64,000 nucleotides of DNA from DATFVA01 sp963774455. GTDB lineage: Bacteria; Bacteroidota; Ignavibacteria; Ignavibacteriales; Ignavibacteriaceae. The translations under genes were made by a program, and so were the position numbers. Shown in pieces: positions 35,346 to 44,051 of this stretch; within the stretch, counting starts at the first letter, position 1, and each line of letters begins with the position of its first letter. The notes under the pieces are model-generated. The model had not been told where the DNA came from and did no database searches. It saw nothing but the letters and a program-made list of their open reading frames with translations. Where the stretch lies: positions 248,001 through 312,000 of the forward strand of contig CAVZFD010000005.1 in assembly GCA_963774455.1 (NCBI GenBank), read 5' to 3'.

Positions 35346-35420
35346 CGGGGTGTAGCGCAGCCCGGTTAGCGCGCTTCGTTCGGGACGAAGAGGTCGAGAG
35401 TTCAAATCTCTCCACCCCGA
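35346..35420 (+). tRNA. tRNA-Pro (anticodon CGG)
   Basis: 75 bases with acceptor arm CGGGGTG/CACCCCG, a D arm with GCGCAGCCCGGTTAGCGC, anticodon stem CTTCG/CGAAG with loop TTCGGGA and anticodon CGG (reads CCG), and a T arm with GAGTTCAAATCTC. Discriminator A35420; CCA is not encoded. About 900 bases of gene-poor sequence follow. Confidence 0.97.
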
Positions 35421-36335
35421 CACTATTAGTTTGATTATTTTTTAATTTTTAAGACTTTGTGTTTTCTGGTGTACAAAAAAAGCACATTTTTCAGAATTAA
35501 ATGATATGTCTACAAATGAAAAGCAGAATTCCAAAGGTCAGACTAGTAAAAAATAAGAGGTCATTGGGGAACTACAACAGGGTAGATATAAATTACCTGG
35601 TAATCAAACCTACCACTATGAAAATGTTGGTTATACCTCAAAATATCAAGCAGAATTAGCACAAGCTCAGCGGCTGCAAGTATAATTGTAGATGCTCTTT
35701 TCTCTTATTAGCAGCATTACTACTTTTAGTTTTTATCTGGTTAGAATGTTAGATTTTCTTCTTTAAAACATAAGTACTCCCAGGTGTGTAGTTATTACTT
35801 TTAATAGGTAATTTTTCTGAAGTATGGGAAAGGCCCTCACAAAAACTTAACTTAGGCGCGCAGAGTTATTGAGGCACTCGCATACCGAAGATTAAAGAAT
35901 CGGAAGTGAGTTGACATTTCACAGAGGGTTACCTCTGCCGCTTGAATGAGTTTAGCCGGTTGCTATTAATAAATATTTGTTGCAAATTCCTACTTCTTTC
36001 TGCTGCATCAAGGTGAGACCATATAGCAAAATTACTGTGTCCTTTAGAGATTACTCATTGAAACTTCCAAAGCAGACTGCTGTAATAATATTAATGACTA
36101 AAATGGGAGGCTTTATAGTGAGTTCTGCAGACTGTATCGGCACTGTCGGGAAATTTTTTCTTCACACCTTGTTTTTCCTTTTGCTGGTGACTTAACCAGT
36201 TTTTGGCCTCTAAAAGAGATAATCCGGGGACAGGTTTCCATGTATATTTGTTGAATGTCCCAATCTGATGACTTATATCACTGAGAGATTAATTAGCAAC
36301 AGCTTCAGTTCTAAACAAAGGTGAGGAAAAGAAAG
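35421..36335. other. Gene-poor, apparently decayed region after tRNA-Pro
   Basis: About 915 bases without a convincing gene. Short pieces that read like protein occur in different frames: one at 35518-35685 (listed), and a hydrophobic run LLLAALLLLVFIWLEC around 35700-35755 without a start codon. An open frame at 35977-36195 lacks a ribosome-binding site and family features. Sequence downstream of a tRNA is a common integration point. I looked for a copy of the tRNA 3' end as attachment site and found none in the window. Confidence 0.45.
35518..35685 (+). pseudogene. Short gene remnant with in-frame stop
   Basis: Reading from ATG 35518 gives 12 residues, a TAA at 35554-35556, then a further 42 codons in the same frame (start EVIGELQQGRYKLP, with YHYENVGYTSKYQAEL) to a second TAA. 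The second part has a natural residue mix, unlike random translation. I do not recognise the family. It could be the decayed end of a small protein gene; random open frame is the alternative. Confidence 0.3.
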
Positions 36336-39300
36336 ATGAGGGATAGGATGTATTTAAGAACAAATGCACAAAGAAGTCTTTCGCAAGATTTTCAGGCTGC
36401 GAAAGTCAGAGGGCAATTTTTTATGTATATGATAATGCTTCTGACAGCAACAGCCACCGCACAATGGAACACCCAAAGCCCTGTTCCTACACAACTTGAC
36501 ATCAGAGGTATTGGTGCACCTTCATCCCAGAAGGTTTTTATTGCCACTGATGACAACTCATTCGATAATGGAGGTTCACTTTTTGAGTCAACCGACGGAG
36601 GTATTAACTGGACTCAGCTTAACATCCCGTTCAGTTTAGGTGATCCATTTTACGGACTCTTTTTCCTTGACAGTCAGAATGGCTGGGCGTTTGGAAATGA
36701 TAATTATCGGACGACAGACGGTGGAACAACCTGGTCTCAGCTCCCATTCCTTGGATCAACTTACTTTATGAAATTTTATTCTTCAAACTTTGGTTTGGCA
36801 ACAGGAAACTTCGGTCAATATATTAGTCGCGATGGCGGACTTTCCTGGGAGCCTTCGCCGAACGGTATGTTTACATTTGACTTCATCGACACCCAAATTG
36901 GACTTGGCGCCTCAAACAATGGTATTTATAAGACAACAGATGGCGGCTTGTCATTCACTTCTGTAAAAACCGGATCTGCAGAGGCTGTTGAATTCCTCAC
37001 AGGAACATTAGCTCTAGCTGTAGTTGATAGTATGTTTGTACGTTCCAGCGATGGTGGTGAGACTTGGACAACAGGTGTTATAGCTGAAGGCAGGAACCGT
37101 CTGACATCAGTATCCGGTGATATTATACTTGCCTGGGGTCATTCTGGAAATTTTCCAAATTTTGATGACAGAGTTTTCCGTTCCACAGATGGCGGACAAT
37201 TATGGTCTGATCTCGGGGAGATCCTACCGGCAGGTGTATTTGCTTTTGCAGTTGCTGATCCGCAGACTGTGATCGCCTCCGATTTCGATGGAAATATGTT
37301 TCATTCATCCGACGCAGGTCTGAATTGGACACAAACATTTGTCTCACCCGGTCAACGTCCGGGTTACCTCAGCAGTGCAGCCCCTGTCTTTCCGAATTCA
37401 CAAACTGGCTATTTCGGTTATGGTGCCGGCTTCATAATTAAAACAACTGATGGCGGCACTTCCTGGTCACAGATTTCAAGCGGCTCGGGTGAATCACTTA
37501 ATGATATTGACCGATTTGCTAACGGTAATATGATTGCAGTTGGAGATAATGGAACAATTTTAACAAGCAATGGAGGTACTTCACTATGGATACTCCAACC
37601 GTCAATATCACAATATAAGATTAACGCTCTGCAAGTAGTGGGCCCAGGCGATGCCGTTTTGCTTGATGAAATTGGTCAGGTATTTTTAAGCGCAGACGGC
37701 GGTGCTAACTGGACAGCTGCCGGCTCGATACCTTCTGGTCTATCTCCGGCGGAGGATATTCAGTTCAGCACTCTTCAGGATGGATGGGTAATCGGACAGG
37801 GAGGATCAAGTCTTTACCATACAACTGATGGAGGAAATACCTGGATCCCCGTTTCAGATTTCGGCGGTGCTTATGTATCTGTCGATGTGGAAGGAGCGAA
37901 CATTTGGGCTAATAATGTTACAGGGATATTTTATAGAAGTACTGATAACGGCACTACCTGGATACCGGGGACTCTTCCTAACTCCCCATTTCAAATTCAG
38001 GATATGGATTTTTTTGATGAGAACATCGGCTACGCAGTAGGCTGGGGAGGTAAGGCTTATCGAAGTGATGATGGTGGGGCTGCCTGGCAGTTATTATCAA
38101 CACCAAACGAAGATGATCAGCTTACAGATATATATTTAATTGGCCCTAACGAGCTATGGGTAAGCACAAACTCAAATGCGGCATACTACACAGCTAATGG
38201 CGGACAGAGTTGGACTATACTGGATATAGGCTCATCCGGATTTGGAAATTTTACAGCTATTGCTGCAAACTCTTTGGGTGATGCATGGACGGTAGGTTTT
38301 CAGGGTTATATAGAACACTTTACCGGACCACCACCACCTCCATTAAACCAACCTCCGGCGGCAGCATTTGATTTTAATGCGAATGGTCTTACCGTGCACT
38401 ACGCTGATGCAAGTACAGATCCGGATGGCACTATCTTATCCTGGACCTGGAACTTTGGTGATGGAATATTTTCATCAGAACAAAATCCAATCCACACTTA
38501 TGACACGGCAAATACCTATATAGTACAACTATCAGTAACAGATGATGATGGGGCCAGCGATTCAACTATTCATATAATTACTGTACAGCCAAATCCGGGC
38601 GGTACATTCGGAGATTTTACTGAAGTAACACCTCTTGATTCAATTTTTATTACACCTCAAGAGGAGGATTTCTGGGTTATAACTACAGCACCTGCTGACT
38701 ATGATGCTGATGGAGATCTCGATATTGCAGTCCTCGGTTATTATGTTGTTTATAATGTAAGTGTGGAGTATAAACTTATTCTTCTTCGGAATGATGGTCT
38801 TGCAGATTCTTCTCAGTGGGGGTTCTCATACTTTGATATCCCTCTTGGTACAATTACTTCAGGTTCTTCGGATTTATCATGGGGAGATGCAGATGGCGAT
38901 GCTGATCTCGATCTGGCAGTTGGAACGGATGGAGTGACAGTGATCTACCGAAATGATGCCGGAACACTTTCGTTAAGTGACACTCAACTTCCTGCATACC
39001 TGGAAGATAACGATCAGGCGTATTTCGATCTTCGCTCAATAACATGGGTTGATTATGATAATGATGGTGATCTCGATTTACTAATTCCTTCAGTCTTCGA
39101 TGATTCTACATTTTCTTATCGAACTTCATTGATGAGAAATGATGGACCAAATGGTACTGGCGGATTGATCTTTTCTGAAGCCGATTCTGTTTTTGCCCCA
39201 ACAAGTCATGCTCAAAGTGCATGGGCTGATTTTGACGGTGATCAGGATCTTGATTTACTCCTCATAAATGTTGCACCACTTACCGGCGAAGGTTTCATAC

Positions 39301-40496
39301 GTCGTTATAGAAATGAGGGAAATGGATTGTTTACAGGAGAAGATATACTCGGTACTCTCAGCATAGAAAGCGGTGAAGCTCAATGGGGCGATTATGATGG
39401 TGACGGCGATCTTGACATACTAGTTGCTGGTAATATCAGAGAAATTGACAGTACTTACACTCCTATGGTACTCCGGATTTACCGTAACGATTCTGAAAGT
39501 TATGTTCCTGTGGATGTTATTGATTGTATTCCCTGTGAAGGCTGGTTCGATCTTACGGCGGCAACCTGGGCTGATTATGATTCTGATGGCGATATGGATA
39601 TTCTTCTGGCAGGTAATTACAACTCCGGCTCAGAGATTGAAGGCAGAGCCAGGATTTACACTAACTCGGGCGGGATCTTCAATGCAGATACGGCTAATAC
39701 ACTACCTGCACCACGCGCATCAGGTGATCGTGGAGGTACATTCTCATGGTTTGATTTAGACGGCGAAGGTGATCTTGATTATTTTATTGCCGGGCAGTAT
39801 TTCGTTCCCGGTGGCAATGGTCTTGTAGAAGCACAGATGCATTTATACCGTAATGATGTCCTGGATCAGAATGAAGCGCCTTTAATACCCACGGGATTGA
39901 CTGCTGCGCTGCAATCAGAAAATAGTGTAATCTTTTCGTGGACTCCTTCGACTGATGACCATACGCCGATCCCTGCAATAACTTATGATATCATTGTGGT
40001 CAGGGTGGGAACGCATACCCCAATGAATGGAGGTATGAATACTATTCTTGCCCGATTACCAGAACCGGGCAATATTAGTGCTGTGTCAGAATGGTCATTA
40101 ACCGGACTCGAGGATGGTCAGTATGAATGGAGATTGCGTGCAGTTGATGCAGCTTATGCCGGCAGCGATGTTGCAATTGGCGTGTTTAACGTTGGTCTCG
40201 TTTCAACTGGAGGATCTGAAGATAATTTGCCGCGTAAATATGGCATTGAACAAAACTACCCGAATCCGTTTAACCCGGTAACAACAATAAGATATTCAAT
40301 ACCTGAACAAGGATTGGTATCATTGAAATTTTATAACGTGATCGGGGAAGAGGTTAAAACATTGGTTAATGAAATTCAGCAGCCTGGTTATTATGATGTA
40401 ACATTTGAAGGAACAAACTTTTCTAGCGGTGTTTATTTCTACAGGATACAAGCCGGTTCATTTATTGAAACTAAAAAGATGATATTGCTGAGGTAA
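36336..40496 (+). CDS. Giant multidomain surface protein: Asp-box propellers, PKD, FG-GAP repeats, Fn3-like, T9SS sorting domain
   Basis: 1386 residues from ATG 36336, which has AGGTGAGG nine bases upstream. After an N-terminal export signal (hydrophobic MYMIMLLTATATA), about 14 Asp-box strands of the STDGGxxW type (YCF48/BNR-like) run to about residue 670. A PKD domain follows (WTWNFGDG motif, about 675-760). Seven calcium-loop FG-GAP/VCBS repeats follow, such as DYDGDGDLDILVAG and DYDNDGDLDLLI (about 775-1160). Then comes an Fn3-like domain and a type IX sorting domain starting YGIEQNYPNPFNPVTTI. It is probably secreted through the T9SS and Ca2+-stabilised, with a role in adhesion or polymer binding (inference). 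A strong terminator follows. Confidence 0.88.
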   Translation: MRDRMYLRTNAQRSLSQDFQAAKVRGQFFMYMIMLLTATATAQWNTQSPVPTQLDIRGIGAPSSQKVFIATDDNSFDNGGSLFESTDGGINWTQLNIPFSLGDPFYGLFFLDSQNGWAFGNDNYRTTDGGTTWSQLPFLGSTYFMKFYSSNFGLATGNFGQYISRDGGLSWEPSPNGMFTFDFIDTQIGLGASNNGIYKTTDGGLSFTSVKTGSAEAVEFLTGTLALAVVDSMFVRSSDGGETWTTGVIAEGRNRLTSVSGDIILAWGHSGNFPNFDDRVFRSTDGGQLWSDLGEILPAGVFAFAVADPQTVIASDFDGNMFHSSDAGLNWTQTFVSPGQRPGYLSSAAPVFPNSQTGYFGYGAGFIIKTTDGGTSWSQISSGSGESLNDIDRFANGNMIAVGDNGTILTSNGGTSLWILQPSISQYKINALQVVGPGDAVLLDEIGQVFLSADGGANWTAAGSIPSGLSPAEDIQFSTLQDGWVIGQGGSSLYHTTDGGNTWIPVSDFGGAYVSVDVEGANIWANNVTGIFYRSTDNGTTWIPGTLPNSPFQIQDMDFFDENIGYAVGWGGKAYRSDDGGAAWQLLSTPNEDDQLTDIYLIGPNELWVSTNSNAAYYTANGGQSWTILDIGSSGFGNFTAIAANSLGDAWTVGFQGYIEHFTGPPPPPLNQPPAAAFDFNANGLTVHYADASTDPDGTILSWTWNFGDGIFSSEQNPIHTYDTANTYIVQLSVTDDDGASDSTIHIITVQPNPGGTFGDFTEVTPLDSIFITPQEEDFWVITTAPADYDADGDLDIAVLGYYVVYNVSVEYKLILLRNDGLADSSQWGFSYFDIPLGTITSGSSDLSWGDADGDADLDLAVGTDGVTVIYRNDAGTLSLSDTQLPAYLEDNDQAYFDLRSITWVDYDNDGDLDLLIPSVFDDSTFSYRTSLMRNDGPNGTGGLIFSEADSVFAPTSHAQSAWADFDGDQDLDLLLINVAPLTGEGFIRRYRNEGNGLFTGEDILGTLSIESGEAQWGDYDGDGDLDILVAGNIREIDSTYTPMVLRIYRNDSESYVPVDVIDCIPCEGWFDLTAATWADYDSDGDMDILLAGNYNSGSEIEGRARIYTNSGGIFNADTANTLPAPRASGDRGGTFSWFDLDGEGDLDYFIAGQYFVPGGNGLVEAQMHLYRNDVLDQNEAPLIPTGLTAALQSENSVIFSWTPSTDDHTPIPAITYDIIVVRVGTHTPMNGGMNTILARLPEPGNISAVSEWSLTGLEDGQYEWRLRAVDAAYAGSDVAIGVFNVGLVSTGGSEDNLPRKYGIEQNYPNPFNPVTTIRYSIPEQGLVSLKFYNVIGEEVKTLVNEIQQPGYYDVTFEGTNFSSGVYFYRIQAGSFIETKKMILLR

Positions 40497-40505
40497 ATTT
40501 TTGTT

Positions 40506-40528
40506 GGGAGCGAAAGCTCCCTTTTTAT
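40506..40528 (+). terminator. Rho-independent terminator after the giant T9SS gene
   Basis: GGGAGC-GAAA-GCTCCC, a six-base stem with a GAAA tetraloop, is followed directly by TTTTTATT, ten bases after the stop codon. A textbook terminator. Confidence 0.95.
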
Positions 40529-40635
40529 TGGATTAAAATGTTATTTCATTTACCCCTGCCCTTGAAGGAGAGTCATACCGCAGATTTATCCGGTGAAGTG
40601 GAGTAAGCCGGAAGAATTCATAACTGTTTTAATTT

Positions 40636-40652
40636 ATCTGCCGGCGGCAGAT
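40636..40652. repeat. Palindrome ATCTGCCG-G-CGGCAGAT
   Basis: A perfect 17-base palindrome with a single central G lies in the leader region upstream of pyrR. Its CTGCC/GGCAG core resembles the inverted repeat at 7831-7857, suggesting a dispersed element rather than a pyr-specific site. Confidence 0.5.
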
Positions 40653-40780
40653 TAAAAAGATATCCCCCGTATTTTCCTTTAACCCGGACTTCAAGAAAAA
40701 TTGTATTTTCTTATCACTCCTCACTTTACTTTTCAAAGGAATTCTCTTAAGTTTTGGACACTTAATTAAAGGCCTTTAAA

Positions 40781-40874
40781 TCTATCCGGAGAGGTGGAGA
40801 AGGAATGGACAAAATTAAAATAACAAAAGCTAATGAAGGTGACCTCCAAGGAAATTTTCCAAGGAGGATTTTTT
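40781..40874 (+). promoter_or_regulatory. PyrR-type attenuator leader of the pyrRBC operon
   Basis: TATCCGGAGAGGT at 40783-40795 agrees closely with the PyrR RNA-binding consensus ARUCCNGNGAGGYU. Downstream, CCTCC-AA-GGAA (40843-40852) pairs with TTCC-AA-GGAGG (ending 40867), followed by ATTTTTT: a terminator whose 3' arm also contains the AAGGAGG ribosome-binding site of pyrR. The GAGGT of the PyrR motif (40791-40795) can pair with ACCTC (40842-40846) in the terminator's 5' arm, giving an alternative fold. UMP-bound PyrR would thus favour termination and bury the ribosome-binding site. Model by analogy to Bacillus; the folds were found by eye. Confidence 0.7.
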
Positions 40875-40878
40875 ATAT

Positions 40879-41424
40879 ATGAACGTAAAAGCAAAAGTAG
40901 TAGACCAGGAGGGGCTTAACCGCATAATTACAAGGATAGCCCACGAGATTCTTGAGCGAAATAAAGGAGCTAGAAATCTTGTTCTCATAGGAATGAAGAC
41001 GAGAGGCGAGTTCCTGGCTAACCGGATCTTTGAAAAAATTAAATCAATAGAAAATATTGAGCTCCCTCTGGGTGTACTGGATGTTACTCTTTACCGGGAT
41101 GACTTCCGCACGCGTCTGAAGCAGCCGCAGGTTTCTGTGTCGGATATTACTTTCGATATAAATGAAAAGATCGTTGTCTTGGTTGATGACGTGCTTTATA
41201 CGGGACGTACGGTGAGATCGGCCCTGAATGCACTAATGGATTACGGCAGGACTTCTTCAATTCAGCTATTTGTGTTGGTTGATAGGGGACACCGTGAGCT
41301 GCCGATCCGGGCAGACTACGTGGGTAAAAATATTCCTACCGCAAATTCTGAAGAAATTAAAGTTAAAATGCAGGAGATAGACGGCGAGGATGCTATCTAC
41401 CTGGTTGAAAATAAAGAAGGATAA
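40879..41424 (+). CDS. pyrR: Bifunctional pyr operon regulator / uracil phosphoribosyltransferase PyrR
   Basis: 181 residues, the family length. PyrR binds pyr mRNA leaders in response to UMP/UTP and has weak uracil phosphoribosyltransferase activity. The PRPP-binding motif VVLVDDVLYTGRT is at about residues 97-110, preceded by LGVLDVTLYRDDFR and followed by LVDRGHRELPIRADYVGKNIP-type strands. AAGGAGG at 40861-40867 is the ribosome-binding site and lies inside a terminator hairpin. It heads a pyrR-pyrB-pyrC operon, with three bases to pyrB, and a PyrR-type RNA motif stands upstream. Confidence 0.96.
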   Translation: MNVKAKVVDQEGLNRIITRIAHEILERNKGARNLVLIGMKTRGEFLANRIFEKIKSIENIELPLGVLDVTLYRDDFRTRLKQPQVSVSDITFDINEKIVVLVDDVLYTGRTVRSALNALMDYGRTSSIQLFVLVDRGHRELPIRADYVGKNIPTANSEEIKVKMQEIDGEDAIYLVENKEG

Positions 41425-41427
41425 TTA

Positions 41428-42348
41428 ATGGCATTATCAGGCAGACATTTACTGGGATTGCACGGGGTTCCCAAAGAGGATATCCAGCTTATTCTTGATA
41501 CGGCTACAACCTTCCGGGAGGTACTTGAAAGACCTATTAAGAAGGTTCCAACCCTTCAGGGTAAGACGATTGTAAACCTCTTTTTTGAGAATTCCACCCG
41601 TACAAGAATTTCATTCGAACTTGCTGAGAAAAGGCTCTCGGCCGATTCAATAAATTTTTCTGCTTCCGGCAGCAGCGTTAGTAAGGGCGAAACCTTTAAG
41701 GATACAATGAGGAATATTGAGGCAATGAAAGTTGATATGGTTGTGGTTCGTCATGCCGCAGCCGGAACCCCGTTATTCCTTACAAAGATCTGCGATGCAA
41801 ATATCATCAATGCCGGCGACGGTATTCACGAACACCCTACACAGGCATTGCTGGATATGTATTCTATAAGGGAAAAGCTGGGCAGACTGGATGGAGTAAA
41901 GGTTTGTATCGTCGGCGATGTTGCCCACAGCCGCGTCGCTCTCTCGAATATCTACGGTCTGAAAACAATGGGGGCTGACGTCTCTGTCTGCGGTCCTTCT
42001 ACAATGATTCCCAGGTGCATGGAAGAACTGGGAATTAAAGTTATTTACAATATTGATGAGGCCATCCAGGAAAATGATGTGCTTAATATTTTAAGAATTC
42101 AGCTTGAAAGAAAAGCCAGGGAATATTTTCCTTCCATCAGGGAGTATTCGAAATATTTTGGGATCACTACTGAACGGCTTGAAAAGAACGGCAAGGATGT
42201 GCTTATACTTCATCCGGGACCAATTAACCGCGGGGTTGAAATATCTTCCGAGGTTGCAGACGGTATGCATCAGATCATTCTTAAACAGGTTACGAACGGC
42301 GTTGCAGTCAGGATGGCTGTGCTCTATCTGCTGGGTACATTAAATTAA
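41428..42348 (+). CDS. pyrB: Aspartate carbamoyltransferase catalytic subunit
   Basis: 306 residues. It joins carbamoyl phosphate and aspartate in pyrimidine synthesis. The carbamoyl-phosphate loop FFENSTRTRISFE is at about residue 52, SSVSKGE at about 80, HPTQALLDMYS in the middle, and the aspartate-side HPGPINRGVE near the end. No regulatory subunit gene (pyrI) is adjacent, so it is probably a class of enzyme working without it or with PyrC. It lies between pyrR and pyrC with gaps of 3 and 9 bases. Confidence 0.97.
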   Translation: MALSGRHLLGLHGVPKEDIQLILDTATTFREVLERPIKKVPTLQGKTIVNLFFENSTRTRISFELAEKRLSADSINFSASGSSVSKGETFKDTMRNIEAMKVDMVVVRHAAAGTPLFLTKICDANIINAGDGIHEHPTQALLDMYSIREKLGRLDGVKVCIVGDVAHSRVALSNIYGLKTMGADVSVCGPSTMIPRCMEELGIKVIYNIDEAIQENDVLNILRIQLERKAREYFPSIREYSKYFGITTERLEKNGKDVLILHPGPINRGVEISSEVADGMHQIILKQVTNGVAVRMAVLYLLGTLN

Positions 42349-42357
42349 GAGGAATCA

Positions 42358-43656
42358 ATGAAAATTATCTTAAGGAATATAAATATTCTGAATCCCGACC
42401 AGGGATTAAATGAAAAGGGAACCGACTTACTAATCACCAATGGAAAAATTACCAAAATAGGGAAGATATCTGATAAAGAAGCTGGTGATGCAAAGGTTTA
42501 TGATTTTGCCGGCAAGTACGCTGTGCCGGGATTCTTTGATATGCACGTTCACCTTCGTGAACCGGGAAGGGAAGATGAGGAAACCGTTAAGACAGGCTGC
42601 GACGCAGCAGCAGGCGGCGGCTTTACCGGACTTGCCTGTATGCCCAACACAGAGCCTGCAATTGATTCCGCGGAGGTAGTAACATTAATTAAAGAAAAAG
42701 CTGCTAACCACCTGGTCGATGTTCATCCAATCGGTGCGGCAACGGTGGGCCGGAAAGGAGAAGTTATTTCTCCGATGGCTGAATTGGTTGAGGCTGGTGC
42801 TGTAGGCTTTTCGGATGACGGAACTGCAATAAAAACAGCTGCAATGCTCAGGAGATCGCTCGAGTACTCCGGCATGTATAACGTTCCCGTAATTGAACAT
42901 TGCGAGGATGAATCTCTGACCGGCGGTGCAATGAACGAGGGAATCAATTCCACCATACTGGGACTTCCTCCTATTCCTTCTGTTTCTGAAGATATCATTG
43001 TCAGCCGCGATATACTTATGGCTGAATATACCGGCGGTAGAATTCACATTGCCCATATCAGCACTAAGAAGTCGGTTGAGCTGGTAAGAGAGGCAAAGAA
43101 AAAGGGAATTAAAGTCACCGCAGAGGCCACTCCCCATCATTTTAGCCTGACGGATGATGCGGTTAAGACTTATGATACAAATGTGAAAATGAGTCCTCCT
43201 TTAAGAACCCAGGCCGATGTAGATGCTGTTGTGAAAGGACTGAAGGACGGTACTATCGATTGCATAGCAAGCGATCATGCCCCTCACTCACCGGAAGAAA
43301 AAGAAGCTGAATTCGAATACGCGCCGAATGGCATACTAGGACTCGAAACCCAGGTAGGGCTTGCTTTATCTGAGCTGTACGCAAAAAAGGTTCTTACCCT
43401 GGAACAAATTGTTGAGAAGATGTCAGTAAACCCGAGGAAGATTTTAAATATTCCTGTTCCCAAATTTGAAGAAGGGGAGATTGCCAATATTACAATTCTT
43501 GATCCTGATGCTGTGTGGACCGTAGATATTAAAAAATTCAAAAGTAAATCTCATAACTCTCCTTTCGATAAAAAATTGATGACCGGAAAGGCTGTCGGCG
43601 TAATTAACAACGGAAAGATGTACCTTACTGATTCCGATGGGTTCATTAATATCTGA
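42358..43656 (+). CDS. pyrC: Dihydroorotase (class I)
   Basis: 432 residues, typical for class I enzymes. It cyclises carbamoyl-aspartate to dihydroorotate. Metal ligands are visible in DMHVHLREPGRED (about residues 61-73), EHCED and HIAHIS, and the catalytic Asp in ASDHAPHS near residue 304. The C-terminal ANITILDPDAVW and SPFDKKLMTGK strands match the family. GAGGAATCA provides the ribosome-binding site before ATG 42358. Last gene of the pyr operon. Confidence 0.97.
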   Translation: MKIILRNINILNPDQGLNEKGTDLLITNGKITKIGKISDKEAGDAKVYDFAGKYAVPGFFDMHVHLREPGREDEETVKTGCDAAAGGGFTGLACMPNTEPAIDSAEVVTLIKEKAANHLVDVHPIGAATVGRKGEVISPMAELVEAGAVGFSDDGTAIKTAAMLRRSLEYSGMYNVPVIEHCEDESLTGGAMNEGINSTILGLPPIPSVSEDIIVSRDILMAEYTGGRIHIAHISTKKSVELVREAKKKGIKVTAEATPHHFSLTDDAVKTYDTNVKMSPPLRTQADVDAVVKGLKDGTIDCIASDHAPHSPEEKEAEFEYAPNGILGLETQVGLALSELYAKKVLTLEQIVEKMSVNPRKILNIPVPKFEEGEIANITILDPDAVWTVDIKKFKSKSHNSPFDKKLMTGKAVGVINNGKMYLTDSDGFINI

Positions 43657-44051
43657 AATGTATTAAAGACCATATTGTGGATAAATCGAATAACCCCGGG
43701 AAATTAAGTTAACTCTCCATTATCGTCATCAATTCCTATAATTACTTCTGAAAGTTGACCACCTCATTTTCTAAAAAATCAGTGCTTTTCCTTCTGAAAA
43801 TTGACCACTTGAAAAATAAGAACCTGAAAGCTTACCGAAACCCGACCGGCAGTCCATATTGACAAAACAGGCTTTTTACGAGATCGTAAACTCTTAAGGC
43901 AGTACAAGTAAGCCTCTATTCGATTATACTTTGTTGTATATAATTGTATACATCCCAAAGGTCACATTCTATCTATATTCGCAAAAAACGCAGTATTTTG
44001 GGTGGCATTTATCTTGAACTACTGATATCGTAAAACATCAGGACTAAGGCC
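43657..44051. other. 395-base gene-free region with IS-end-like repeats
   Basis: No coding frame is supported. It contains a pair of direct repeats (43745-43808, listed), and an imperfect TGTATA/TATACA inverted repeat at 43935-43952 about 100 bases before the next gene, which could belong to its promoter region. Confidence 0.45.
43745..43808. mobile_element. Possible insertion-sequence end scar (IS21-like terminal repeats)
   Basis: CTTCTGAAAGTTGACCAC (43745-43762) and CTTCTGAAAATTGACCAC (43791-43808) are 18-base direct repeats with one difference, 46 bases apart start to start. Repeated GGTCAAnTTTCAG-type sequences at an end are typical of IS21-family elements. No transposase gene and no second end are seen, so this is a remnant at most. 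Family assignment is from memory. Confidence 0.4.

Noticed and set aside
35977..36195. 72-codon open frame upstream of the giant T9SS gene
   Set aside because: No ribosome-binding site, no recognisable motif, and it lies in a decayed region.
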